A DNA stretch of 45,805 nucleotides from positions 1 to 45,805 of the forward strand of contig JAFDWZ010000019.1 in the NCBI GenBank assembly GCA_018268195.1, in the 5' to 3' direction. The notes beneath the pieces were generated by a model. The model did no database searches. It had not been told where the DNA came from and saw only the letters and a list, made by a program, of their open reading frames with translations. This document shows, in pieces, positions 1 through 7,690 of this stretch. Made by a program: the position numbers and the translations under genes. This DNA comes from Bacteroidota bacterium (GTDB lineage Bacteria; Bacteroidota; Bacteroidia; AKYH767-A; OLB10). The stretch's first letter is position 1, and every line of letters begins with the position of its first letter.

Positions 1-22
1 GGTTCGAATCCTGTTGCTCCCA
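1..22 (+). tRNA. tRNA, 3' end only (isotype not determinable)
   Basis: The window opens inside a tRNA. A T-loop TTCGAAT (3-9) is followed by a 5-nt T-stem strand (10-14), a 7-nt acceptor strand TGCTCCC (15-21) and discriminator A22. CCA is not encoded. The anticodon lies outside the window, so the amino acid cannot be read. A hairpin directly downstream fits the end of this transcript. Confidence 0.8.
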
Positions 23-33
23 CACTAAAATTC

Positions 34-59
34 AAGCACTTACACTTGTAAGTGTTTCT
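34..59 (+). terminator. Hairpin terminator after the tRNA
   Basis: A 10-bp stem (34-43 with 48-57, one G-T pair) closes a 4-nt ACTT loop. The 3' arm runs into TTT. It lies 11 nt past the tRNA end and fits an intrinsic terminator, though the T-tract is short. Confidence 0.6.
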
Positions 60-211
60 GCAATCTATGCCAATATTTACCCACGACCATATTCTGTTTT
101 CATATAAATATTTTTTGGTAATAACTCCTGAAACAACAACTAAATAAGTTGGATACGGCATGTAAAACGACAGAATCTTCTGCACACATGAATGAGCAAT
201 TTTCTAATTTC

Positions 212-219
212 TATCTTTG
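212..219 (+). promoter_or_regulatory. Bacteroidota -7 promoter element of yidC
   Basis: TATCTTTG matches the TAnnTTTG consensus of the Bacteroidota primary sigma factor. It ends 18 nt before the chosen yidC ATG, which implies a leader of roughly a dozen bases. No convincing -33 TTG is seen. The element overlaps an in-frame TTG at 217, which argues against using that codon as the start. Confidence 0.6.
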
Positions 220-237
220 CACGTTTGTAAATATTTT

Positions 238-2088
238 ATGGATAGAAATTCAATAACAGGAGTTGTTCTGATAATAGTCGTGCTGATAGGATTTGCATTT
301 TTCAATCAACCTTCAGAAGAAGAAATTCGTGCAGCCAAACACAGGCAGGACTCCATTGCACTGGCAGAAAAAAGAACGCAGGAACTTGTAAAAATAAAAA
401 CAGATTCCGCCCGGTTTGTTCAGGCCGACACTACAATTAGTACCGACAGTTTAACTGACAGCCTGAAAGAAAACAACTTCAAACAGCTTTATGGCGATTT
501 TGCCTCAGCTGCCAAAGGCGAAGACAAAAGTATTACACTTGAAAATAACCTCCTGAAACTGCACATAAGCAGTAAAGGTGGTAAAATTTCGTATGTAGAA
601 TTAAAGGACTATAAAACATGGGATGGCAAACCTCTGGTTTTGAATAATGGCGATAGCTCTGTGTTTAGTTTCAACTTCTTTTCCGATAACAGGGTCGTTC
701 GTACGAATGATTTATTCTGGACACTGCCCGCTAACGGCATTAAGGTAAGCGAGAAAGATTCAGGATCGGTTTCTGTAAAACTTGAAGCCGGTGAAGGCCG
801 CTACATCGAATATGTTTATTCACTCAAAGGAAATGACTACCGTGTAGGGCTGAAAGTAAATTTTGTAAACCTTAACAACTTGGTTGCCGCCAATGCCGGT
901 TATATGGAACTTGACTGGACTCAAAAGCTTTTGCAGCAGGAAAAAAGTCATAAGAATGAAAGTGCTGTTTCTACTGCGTATTATCGATTTACTGACGAAG
1001 AAGTGGATCACCTGAGCGAAACCAAGGACGATGCAAGTGAACTAAAAACCAAGGTACAGTGGGTTGGGTTTAAACAACAATATTTTTCAAGTGTACTGAT
1101 TGCTGAAAAATCTTTTGAAAGCCCTACAAAAATTTCAAGTAAGATAATGGCCGACCAAGGTGCTGTGCGTTATATGGCTGCTAATTTTACTATTCCATAC
1201 AACCATAGCAGTATGGAATCTACTGATCTTTCATTTTACTTCGGCCCAAACCATTATCAGACGCTTAAAAAATATCATATCGGAATGGAGAAATTGGTCC
1301 CTTTGGGATGGGGAATATTTGGCTGGGTAAACCGCTATGCTGTAATTCCAATTTTTAATTTCCTCAACAGTTTCAATATCAACTACGGTATCATTATTCT
1401 GATACTTACCTTAGTCATCAAACTAGCTTTATTGCCACTTACATATAAATCCTATATGAGTACGGCAAAAATGAAAGTACTTCAACCTGAAATTGCAGAG
1501 TTGCAAGGAAAATTCAAAGAAGAGCCTATGAAACTTCAGCAGGAAATGATGACCCTCTACCGAAAGGCCGGTGTCAATCCGCTCGGAGGATGTTTACCTA
1601 TGTTGTTGCAAATGCCTATCCTCATTGCCATGTTCAGGTTCTTCCCTGCGTCCATTGAATTAAGACAAAAAGGATTTCTTTGGGCACATGACCTGAGCAC
1701 TTATGATTCCATCCTCGACCTTCCGTTTAATATTCCATTTTATGGCGACCACGTAAGTTTGTTTACCATATTGATGACCGTGTCAACAATCATTTACACT
1801 CGACTCAATCAACAAATGACGGCTGCCACCAACCCATCCATGAAATATGTGATGTATCTGATGCCGATTATGTTCCTCGGTATTTTCAATAATTATTCTG
1901 CCGGATTAAGCTATTATTATTTTCTGGCTAACATGATTACTTTTGGGCAAACCTATTTCTTTAAATTATTTGTTGACGAAAAAGCCATTCATGCACGCAT
2001 ACAGGAAAATAAAAAGAAACAGGTTAAGAAATCTAAATTTCAGGAGCGTCTTGAAAAGATGGCGAAAGAACGCGGTGTAAAAAGATAA
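238..2088 (+). CDS. yidC: Membrane protein insertase YidC
   Basis: YidC/Oxa1 insertase places proteins into the inner membrane, alone or with SecYEG. The 616-residue product has the Gram-negative layout: an N-terminal membrane anchor (about residues 9-24, starting MDRNSITGVV), a large periplasmic beta domain (about 90-340), and the five-helix insertase core. In the core, VIKLALLPLTYKS carries a basic residue at the position of the hydrophilic-groove Arg, followed by the coiled cytoplasmic hairpin and NPLGGCLPMLLQMP. A very basic C-terminal tail (KKKQVKKSKF onward) suits ribosome contact. The open frame extends to a TTG at 217, but that codon lies in the promoter -7 element, so ATG 238 is preferred. 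scoA follows after 50 bp. Confidence 0.97.
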   Translation: MDRNSITGVVLIIVVLIGFAFFNQPSEEEIRAAKHRQDSIALAEKRTQELVKIKTDSARFVQADTTISTDSLTDSLKENNFKQLYGDFASAAKGEDKSITLENNLLKLHISSKGGKISYVELKDYKTWDGKPLVLNNGDSSVFSFNFFSDNRVVRTNDLFWTLPANGIKVSEKDSGSVSVKLEAGEGRYIEYVYSLKGNDYRVGLKVNFVNLNNLVAANAGYMELDWTQKLLQQEKSHKNESAVSTAYYRFTDEEVDHLSETKDDASELKTKVQWVGFKQQYFSSVLIAEKSFESPTKISSKIMADQGAVRYMAANFTIPYNHSSMESTDLSFYFGPNHYQTLKKYHIGMEKLVPLGWGIFGWVNRYAVIPIFNFLNSFNINYGIIILILTLVIKLALLPLTYKSYMSTAKMKVLQPEIAELQGKFKEEPMKLQQEMMTLYRKAGVNPLGGCLPMLLQMPILIAMFRFFPASIELRQKGFLWAHDLSTYDSILDLPFNIPFYGDHVSLFTILMTVSTIIYTRLNQQMTAATNPSMKYVMYLMPIMFLGIFNNYSAGLSYYYFLANMITFGQTYFFKLFVDEKAIHARIQENKKKQVKKSKFQERLEKMAKERGVKR

Positions 2089-2138
2089 ACGAGAACAGGA
2101 AACCATTTATTAGTTTAATTATATAAAAAACCGATAAC

Positions 2139-2846
2139 ATGAGTAAGATAGTAAAAAATGTAGAAGAAGCAATAAGAGATGTGAATGACGGAGCAACCAT
2201 TATGTTTGGTGGATTTGGTCTTTGCGGTATTCCCGAAAACAGTATTGCTGCATTAGTTCGTAAAGGCGTAAAAGGATTAACCTGTATTTCAAATAATGCA
2301 GGTGTTGACAATTTCGGACTGGGACTATTGCTACAAAAACATCAGATTAAAAAAATGATTGCTTCCTATGTAGGTGAGAATGCTGAATTTGAAAGGCAGA
2401 TGCTGAGTGGCGAAATGGAAGTGGAACTGGTGCCTCAGGGAACCTTGGCTACGCGTTGCATGGCTGCAGGCTACGGAATGCCTGCTATTTTTACTCCTGC
2501 AGGTGTAGGTACCGAAGTGGCTCAGGGAAAAGAAGTAAGGAAATTTACTTTCAACGGAGTAGAAAAAGAGTATCTGATGGAATATGCCTTTGATGCTGAT
2601 TTTGCTATCGTAAAAGCATGGAAAGGTGACACCGAAGGAAACCTGATTTATCGTGCCACTGCACGCAATTTTAATCCGGTAATGGCTATGGCAGGAAAAA
2701 TAACCATTGCCGAAGTTGAACATCTTGTACAACCCGGTGAACTCGACCCCGATCATATTCATACTCCGGGAATTTATGTACACAGAATATTTCAAGGAGA
2801 GAAATTTGAAAAACGAATAGAACAAAGAACAGTCAGAAAAAAATAA
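2139..2846 (+). CDS. scoA: 3-oxoacid CoA-transferase, subunit A
   Basis: This is the alpha subunit of a family I CoA-transferase, most like succinyl-CoA:3-ketoacid CoA-transferase, which moves CoA between succinyl-CoA and acetoacetate in ketone-body and branched-chain catabolism. The 235-residue length is usual. The N-terminal motif [10 protein letters not shown] and the segment [12 protein letters not shown] are diagnostic of the A subunit, and the [20 protein letters not shown] stretch is typical of SCOT-type enzymes. The B subunit gene follows 107 bp downstream in the same direction. The acyl acceptor cannot be settled from sequence alone; the related butyrate/acetoacetate CoA-transferases are alternatives. 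Confidence 0.93.
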   Translation: MSKIVKNVEEAIRDVNDGATIMFGGFGLCGIPENSIAALVRKGVKGLTCISNNAGVDNFGLGLLLQKHQIKKMIASYVGENAEFERQMLSGEMEVELVPQGTLATRCMAAGYGMPAIFTPAGVGTEVAQGKEVRKFTFNGVEKEYLMEYAFDADFAIVKAWKGDTEGNLIYRATARNFNPVMAMAGKITIAEVEHLVQPGELDPDHIHTPGIYVHRIFQGEKFEKRIEQRTVRKK

Positions 2847-2953
2847 TGCTATAAAAATGCATACTTGTTGATGACACATTAAACCTTCTGAACATATTTT
2901 TTAATCCATGAAAACCTTATTAGCATTTACAATAAAATTTAAATACCAAAGAG

Positions 2954-3610
2954 ATGCTTGACAAAAACGGAATTGCAAAACGTATTGCACGAGAAGTAAA
3001 AGACGGAATGTATGTGAATCTTGGAATAGGAATTCCTACTCTGGTAGCAAATTATATTCCCGAAGGTATTCATGTAACCTTACAATCAGAAAACGGAATT
3101 CTGGGTATGGGGCCATTTCCTTTTGAAGGCGAAGAAGATGCTGATTTTATAAATGCAGGTAAACAAACCGTGACACTGCTTCCGGGTTCTTCCATTTTTG
3201 ACTCGGCAACAAGTTTTGGAATGATTCGTGCACAAAAAGTGGATCTCACCATATTGGGTGCTATGGAAGTGAGTGAGCAAGGTGACATTGCCAGTTGGAA
3301 AATTCCGGGCAAAATGGTAAAAGGTATGGGTGGTGCAATGGACCTTGTGGCATCAGCAAAAAATATTATTGTTGCCATGCAACATGTAAACAAAGCCGGT
3401 GAATCAAAACTACTTTCTAAGTGCACATTGCCATTAACCGGTGTTAAATGCATTAAACGTATTGTTACTGAAATGGCGGTACTTGATGTTACACCACAAG
3501 GATTTAAACTGCTTGAACTTGCTCCTGGCGTTTCAGTTGAACAAGTAAAAAATGCCACTGCAGGACGATTGATTGCCGAAGGCAATATTCCTGAAATGAA
3601 AATAGACTGA
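2954..3610 (+). CDS. scoB: 3-oxoacid CoA-transferase, subunit B
   Basis: This is the beta subunit (218 residues), partner of the subunit A encoded just upstream. It contains the SENG motif (in [12 protein letters not shown]) whose glutamate carries the covalent CoA thioester in family I CoA-transferases. It also has the glycine-rich [13 protein letters not shown] and GGAMDLV segments expected for the fold. The 107-bp gap to subunit A is longer than usual for these paired genes; I see no terminator or clear promoter in it. A methyltransferase/glycosyltransferase gene starts only 5 bp after the stop, so the two are probably co-transcribed although functionally unrelated. Confidence 0.93.
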   Translation: MLDKNGIAKRIAREVKDGMYVNLGIGIPTLVANYIPEGIHVTLQSENGILGMGPFPFEGEEDADFINAGKQTVTLLPGSSIFDSATSFGMIRAQKVDLTILGAMEVSEQGDIASWKIPGKMVKGMGGAMDLVASAKNIIVAMQHVNKAGESKLLSKCTLPLTGVKCIKRIVTEMAVLDVTPQGFKLLELAPGVSVEQVKNATAGRLIAEGNIPEMKID

Positions 3611-3615
3611 CCTCA

Positions 3616-5025
3616 GTGCGATACCTTGAACACTTTGAAAAAATTGCTCCTACAAGAGTAAGTAAACGCAAAAGCCATGCGTATTACTGGAACGATATTA
3701 CTTATTACTGTAATTATTTTTCGCATGAAACTATTTCTGTTCTCGAAGTAGGATGTGGTACCGGTGAATTGCTGAACGAAATTCGTGCTGACAAAAAAAC
3801 GGGAATAGATTTCAGCTCTTCCACTATTGAAATAGCCAAAAACCGCTTTCCGGAAATTTCATTTCATCTCATGAATGCCGAAAACATCACGTTGAATGAG
3901 AAATATGATTTGATTATACTTTCCAATCTCATAGGTTATGTGGAAGATGTACAATTGGTTTTTGAGCAACTTAAAAAAGTATGTCATGAAAGAACTAAAA
4001 TTATTGTCAGCTATCACAACCACATTTGGGAACCGGCATTACGCCTGGCAGAAAAGCTTGGTTTAAAAACCAAAACACCACAGCTCAACTGGCTTACACG
4101 CATGGATGTGCGCAACTTACTTTCGCTGGCAGGCTTTGACTGCTACCGCGAAACACGAAGAATGCTGCTGCCGGTAAACATCCCACTGCTATCCCCTATC
4201 TTCAATAAATTTTTTGCAAAACTCCCATTACTGCGTTTACTGTGTATCAACACTTACTCATTTGCAAAACCCGAAGCACAAGATGCTGAAGATACTGACC
4301 GGAAATATTCGGTAAGCATAGTGATACCTGCGCGAAATGAAAGCGGCAACATTGAAAATGCTATAGAGCGTTTGCCAAAATTCGGTAAGTGGCAAGAAAT
4401 AATTTTTGTGGAAGGCAACAGCACTGATGATACATGGGAACAGATTAAGGCAACAGAAAAAAAATATGCCTCTACTCATCGGATTAAGACTGCGAAACAA
4501 GAAGGGAAAGGGAAAAATGATGCAGTAAGAAAAGGCTTCAGCATAGCTGAAGGAGATATACTGATGATATTGGATGCTGACCTTACGGTACCACCAGAAG
4601 ATTTGCCTAAGTTTTATAAAGCTATCGCTTCAGGAAAAGGTGATTTTATCAACGGTTGTCGTCTTGTTTATCCAATGGAAAAAGAAGCTATGCGCTTTCT
4701 GAATATGCTTGGAAATAAATTTTTCAGCTACGCTTTTACCTGGCTGCTGGAACAACCTTTTAAAGATACCTTATGCGGAACAAAAGTAATTTTCAGAGAA
4801 GATTACTACCGTTTAGTAAGCAATCGTAAGTTCTTTGGCGAGTTTGATCCCTTTGGTGATTTTGACTTAATTTTCGGTGCATATAAGCTTAATCTTAAAA
4901 TTCAAGAGTTGCCAATTCGCTATCGTGAACGCACGTATGGCAGTACAAACATTTCACGTTTCAAACATGGATTGATTTTACTGCGAATGTGTGGATTTGC
5001 AGCAAGAAAAATCAAGTTTGTGTAA
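3616..5025 (+). CDS. Fused SAM methyltransferase - family 2 glycosyltransferase
   Basis: A 469-residue two-domain protein. Residues about 1-200 form a class I SAM-dependent methyltransferase, with motif I VLEVGCGTGELL and the acidic strand end GIDFSS. Residues about 230-465 form a GT2 glycosyltransferase of the dolichol-phosphate-mannose-synthase type: VSIVIPARNESGNIENAI, the lysine-rich GKGKNDAVRKGF, and the metal-binding ILDADLT. No C-terminal membrane helices are evident. The start is GTG at 3616, 5 bp after scoB; no in-frame ATG precedes the methyltransferase core. The likely role is modification of a lipid-linked or surface glycan, but substrate and acceptor are unknown. Known from families: each domain's reaction class. 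Inferred: that both act in one pathway. Confidence 0.85.
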   Translation: MRYLEHFEKIAPTRVSKRKSHAYYWNDITYYCNYFSHETISVLEVGCGTGELLNEIRADKKTGIDFSSSTIEIAKNRFPEISFHLMNAENITLNEKYDLIILSNLIGYVEDVQLVFEQLKKVCHERTKIIVSYHNHIWEPALRLAEKLGLKTKTPQLNWLTRMDVRNLLSLAGFDCYRETRRMLLPVNIPLLSPIFNKFFAKLPLLRLLCINTYSFAKPEAQDAEDTDRKYSVSIVIPARNESGNIENAIERLPKFGKWQEIIFVEGNSTDDTWEQIKATEKKYASTHRIKTAKQEGKGKNDAVRKGFSIAEGDILMILDADLTVPPEDLPKFYKAIASGKGDFINGCRLVYPMEKEAMRFLNMLGNKFFSYAFTWLLEQPFKDTLCGTKVIFREDYYRLVSNRKFFGEFDPFGDFDLIFGAYKLNLKIQELPIRYRERTYGSTNISRFKHGLILLRMCGFAARKIKFV

Positions 5026-5030
5026 ATAAA

Positions 5031-5060
5031 AAAAGTGCCTGCTAAGAGCAGACACCTTTT
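5031..5060. terminator. Bidirectional hairpin between convergent genes
   Basis: CTGCT/AGCAG extended by GTG/CAC across one C-A mismatch, with flanking A-run (5027-5034) and T-run (5057-5060). The hairpin serves the fusion gene on the plus strand and could also end transcription of the remnant at 5081-5221 on the minus strand. Confidence 0.6.
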
Positions 5061-5080
5061 GGGGATAGTTATAAGATTCT

Positions 5081-5221
5081 TTAATCCAACGGAAAACCGA
5101 AATACTTCATTGTTGCCTTATAGTCATTGAAATCAACTCCTGCATGGCAATGGTCTTTTGATTTTATATACAAGAACCCATCGCTCCATCTGCACCAAGT
5201 TACATTGCTATCATTAATAAT
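5081..5221 (-). pseudogene. 3' remnant of a protein-coding gene
   Basis: An open stretch of 46 codons ending in TAA at 5081-5083 reads like a real protein C-terminus: DSNVTWCRWSDGFLY, then HCHAGVDFNDYKATM and a final FGFPLD. It is preceded in frame by TGA (5222-5224) and has no plausible start near its beginning. The residue mix (Trp, Cys, His, aromatic) is unlike a random frame. I do not recognise the family. The simplest reading is the tail of a gene whose front part was lost. It faces the fusion gene across a shared hairpin terminator. Confidence 0.45.
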
Positions 5222-5400
5222 TCAGCTAATGCGAATAGAATTGTAACCTCAATTACCGGTATCTGACATTTTTACTCTTTAATTTTCTGATCATATTCTA
5301 CAATATCAAGTATCACACAGATGCAAACAATTGTTAACTTTCCTCTATTACAATTTAGTTGTAAATTTATTACAAAGATGCTTTTGTCGCCTTTAATTGT

Positions 5401-5422
5401 ATATACGTGAAAAGACGTATAT
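5401..5422. repeat. Inverted repeat ATATACGT-N6-ACGTATAT (copy 1)
   Basis: A perfect 8-bp dyad (5401-5408 with 5415-5422) around the spacer GAAAAG. It touches the stop codon of the LuxR-type gene (5422-5424). A near-identical copy lies at 6975-6994, just behind the response regulator gene. With no T-tract on either side it looks more like a protein binding site than a terminator. Confidence 0.6.
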
Positions 5423-5667
5423 TAATACTTAGCATTTATCAATTTCATAGCGTAGGCTTTTTTAATCATAGTTATTGTGTTCGAAGATTTAAATTTTTCG
5501 CGAAGATTTTGGCGATGTGTACGCACGGTATTCGTACTAATATTCAACTTTCGTGCAATTACCTTATCGGTTAATCCTTTGCATAGCAGTTGTAATACTT
5601 CCATCTCACGATTGGCAATGTCTTGCATATTCTCTGCTGATTTAATAAGTATAAAATTATTGAACAA
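5422..5667 (-). CDS. Stand-alone LuxR-type helix-turn-helix protein
   Basis: A short DNA-binding protein made of little more than a LuxR/GerE HTH domain: NREMEVLQLLCKGLTDKVIA, the recognition region STNTVRTHRQNLREKF, and a short lysine-rich tail. No receiver or ligand-binding domain is present. The frame begins at TTG 5667 (81 residues); an ATG at 5626-5628 would give 68 residues starting MQDIANREME, and I cannot decide between them. It resembles the output domain of the NarL-type regulator encoded at 7025-7684, so it may be a free-standing partner or the surviving tail of a response regulator. A TAG stop lies 9 nt upstream of the TTG in frame. Confidence 0.7.
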   Translation of the reverse strand: MFNNFILIKSAENMQDIANREMEVLQLLCKGLTDKVIARKLNISTNTVRTHRQNLREKFKSSNTITMIKKAYAMKLINAKY

Positions 5668-5897
5668 ATTAATATTCTATTCTAATAATCCGAAATACGA
5701 TTAAAGACATAACATTAAATCTATATTTTTTTGCTTTCCTCCCGCCCAACATCACGTTTTCGAAGGAGTGTTTGCACCCATTTCTTTTAGGCGTTCATCC
5801 TTAAGGTTGCATTTCATCTAAAAACCTATTCGCCAGAATGATTAAAGGAAATGTTTAGCCTTTTCTTTTTTTGATTTAACGTGTCATACCCTTGCTT

Positions 5898-6929
5898 CTA
5901 ATTGTAATCAACTAACATTGCGTCTCGCTGTACACATTCATTTCCTGATTGTTCCTGAGTAAAAATCTCATAAGGTCGGTTTTCTATGAAGATGATATTA
6001 TCAGAAATGTCATTTATTTCCCATTGTCGTTTTCTTCCGTCTATTTCATCATCCATAGAAATATATATTCTACCGTTTTCGGATATAATTCGCCAATAAC
6101 CGGAAAATTTATATAACTCAAAAGTTCCATAATCACCGGTTATCTGATTACCTGTTGTTATAAATCTGAAAGAACCAAAACCAAATCCACACAAAGTAAA
6201 CCTACGTTTTTTATCCGCATTTTCTAACTGCACCCCCTTACCATAAAAATAACGATTATCATTCATGCTGATAAGATCACGTTTATGCTTGTAATTAATC
6301 AATACTTTATCCTTTAGAAATTTTTGATACTCCTGTGCTGTTTTTGGCTTAGGTAAAGTGTGTTGTTTACTGTCATAATTTCTATTACCTTGCGAAGGTG
6401 TTTCAATTTCAAGTGACAAAGCCATTTGATTTAAGTTAACCTCTAACAACTGCATTGCATTTTTATTAGGCACGCAACCAAAAAACAAATAAGTATTGTG
6501 CAAAGGCATTTCCCGAAGCACAATCTGTCCTGCATAAGTTTTTCCTTGAAATTCCATCTTTGCCATAGCAGACATTAGTCCGAAATTATTATTATTGAAA
6601 GAAGAAGTAACCGAAAAAACATATCCATTTTGCTTAATGCTACTTTCTAATAATTGCTTTACTTGTTCCGTTGTTTGATTAATATGCACAGCGACTAAGT
6701 ATGGTGTTTCATCTGTCAGGCTAACAAACATGCAACTGTTTTGACTTTCAGATTCCTGAAAGCCTACAGGATAAGCCATAGATATATCCAGGTTTTTAAA
6801 ATATTTCTTATCGAATACTATTGCGTTATTGTCTGTGGGTTGTATAGTACTACCTGAATTACATGATCCAACCAACAACAAACAAAGCAGACTGCCTATG
6901 AAAAATAAGATTATTGAATCCGTCTTCAT
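5898..6929 (-). CDS. Lipoprotein of unknown function
   Basis: A 343-residue predicted lipoprotein. The N-terminus MKTDSIILFFIGSLLCLLLV leads to a lipobox ending GSC, so the mature protein would start with a lipidated Cys at about residue 23. The rest is soluble and beta-rich, and I recognise no domain or catalytic motif. A central stretch (about 60-175) looks like a self-contained domain, and a charged linker (about 180-210) leads to a C-terminal half rich in aromatic and acidic residues. It starts 95 bp behind the response regulator gene and could be a target or output of that two-component system; this is inferred from position only. Confidence 0.75.
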   Translation of the reverse strand: MKTDSIILFFIGSLLCLLLVGSCNSGSTIQPTDNNAIVFDKKYFKNLDISMAYPVGFQESESQNSCMFVSLTDETPYLVAVHINQTTEQVKQLLESSIKQNGYVFSVTSSFNNNNFGLMSAMAKMEFQGKTYAGQIVLREMPLHNTYLFFGCVPNKNAMQLLEVNLNQMALSLEIETPSQGNRNYDSKQHTLPKPKTAQEYQKFLKDKVLINYKHKRDLISMNDNRYFYGKGVQLENADKKRRFTLCGFGFGSFRFITTGNQITGDYGTFELYKFSGYWRIISENGRIYISMDDEIDGRKRQWEINDISDNIIFIENRPYEIFTQEQSGNECVQRDAMLVDYN

Positions 6930-6974
6930 TTGGGTTAATTTCCCTCAAATGAATAGTAGATATTCAAGGCTTAC

Positions 6975-6994
6975 AATACGTAAAAAGACGTATT
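6975..6994. repeat. Inverted repeat AATACGT-N6-ACGTATT (copy 2)
   Basis: A perfect 7-bp dyad (6975-6981 with 6988-6994) around AAAAAG, matching copy 1 at 5401-5422 in core sequence, spacer length and spacer composition. It sits between the stop of the response regulator gene and the start of the lipoprotein gene, about 46 bp upstream of the lipoprotein ATG, where an operator could act. Confidence 0.65.
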
Positions 6995-7024
6995 AACTTA
7001 ATCATTAACTCCTAAAGACTAAGA

Positions 7025-7684
7025 CTAAATAAATTTATTTTCAATGGCAAACCTTACCAATGAGGCCGTATTGGGCAATTTAAGTTTGGTAAGCATATTC
7101 GTTCGATGTGTGTCCACGGTGCGAACGGATATAGCAAGAACCTCTGCAATTTTTTCATTGGTCAATCCTTCACAAATGAGTTTTAAAACATTTTGCTCAC
7201 GCTCGGTAATTAAATGTTTAGAAAAGGTGATGTAGTTTTCAGCATTTTGTTTTTCATTCGGGTTGCTACTTATGAAAAAAGCGCGTAATTGCTCACTCAA
7301 AAATATTTTTCCGCTTTTCACTTCCTTTATAGCTTCAATAATATCATCGGGACCATTACCTTTTAAAATATATGCATTAGCTCCTGCTTTTAATGCATTG
7401 CCAATAGTAGCAATGTCAGCAAACATAGATACAAATAATATTTTAGAGTTAGAGCAGTGTCTTTTAATTTCCCCACAGGCATATATACCATCCATTAAAG
7501 GCAGATTTACGTCCATCAAAATCCATTCGAACTTTTCCTTTAATGCTAATTCAACAGCCTCTTTACCGGTAGTAGCTGTAAAAAATGTTTTCAGGTTTAA
7601 TTCGCTTTGTAAAATAAGTTTCAATCCTTCCGTAAAAAGTTTATGATCGTCAACTATTAAGACTTTTGAATTCTTATTTTCCAT
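7025..7684 (-). CDS. NarL/FixJ-family response regulator
   Basis: A 219-residue two-component regulator. The N-terminal receiver domain has the acidic pair VDDHKLF (Asp12-13), the phospho-acceptor Asp58 in LMDVNLP, the switch Ser in LFVSMF and the conserved Lys in YILKG. The C-terminal LuxR HTH (about 155-212) reads TEREQNVLKLICEGLT, then SVRTVDTHRTNML. The ATG at 7684 lies 6 bp after the stop of the histidine kinase gene, so the pair is co-transcribed and almost certainly cognate. The target genes are unknown; the inverted repeat at 6975-6994 upstream of the lipoprotein gene is a reasonable candidate operator. Confidence 0.93.
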   Translation of the reverse strand: MENKNSKVLIVDDHKLFTEGLKLILQSELNLKTFFTATTGKEAVELALKEKFEWILMDVNLPLMDGIYACGEIKRHCSNSKILFVSMFADIATIGNALKAGANAYILKGNGPDDIIEAIKEVKSGKIFLSEQLRAFFISSNPNEKQNAENYITFSKHLITEREQNVLKLICEGLTNEKIAEVLAISVRTVDTHRTNMLTKLKLPNTASLVRFAIENKFI

Positions 7685-7690
7685 AAATTT

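Noticed and set aside
217-237. N-terminal extension of YidC from TTG 217
   Set aside because: The codon lies inside the TAnnTTTG promoter element and ATG 238 gives the usual family start.
2331-2879. 182-codon minus-strand frame opposite scoA
   Set aside because: It is antisense to a clear, conserved gene, has no recognisable motif, and its composition is that of a shadow frame.
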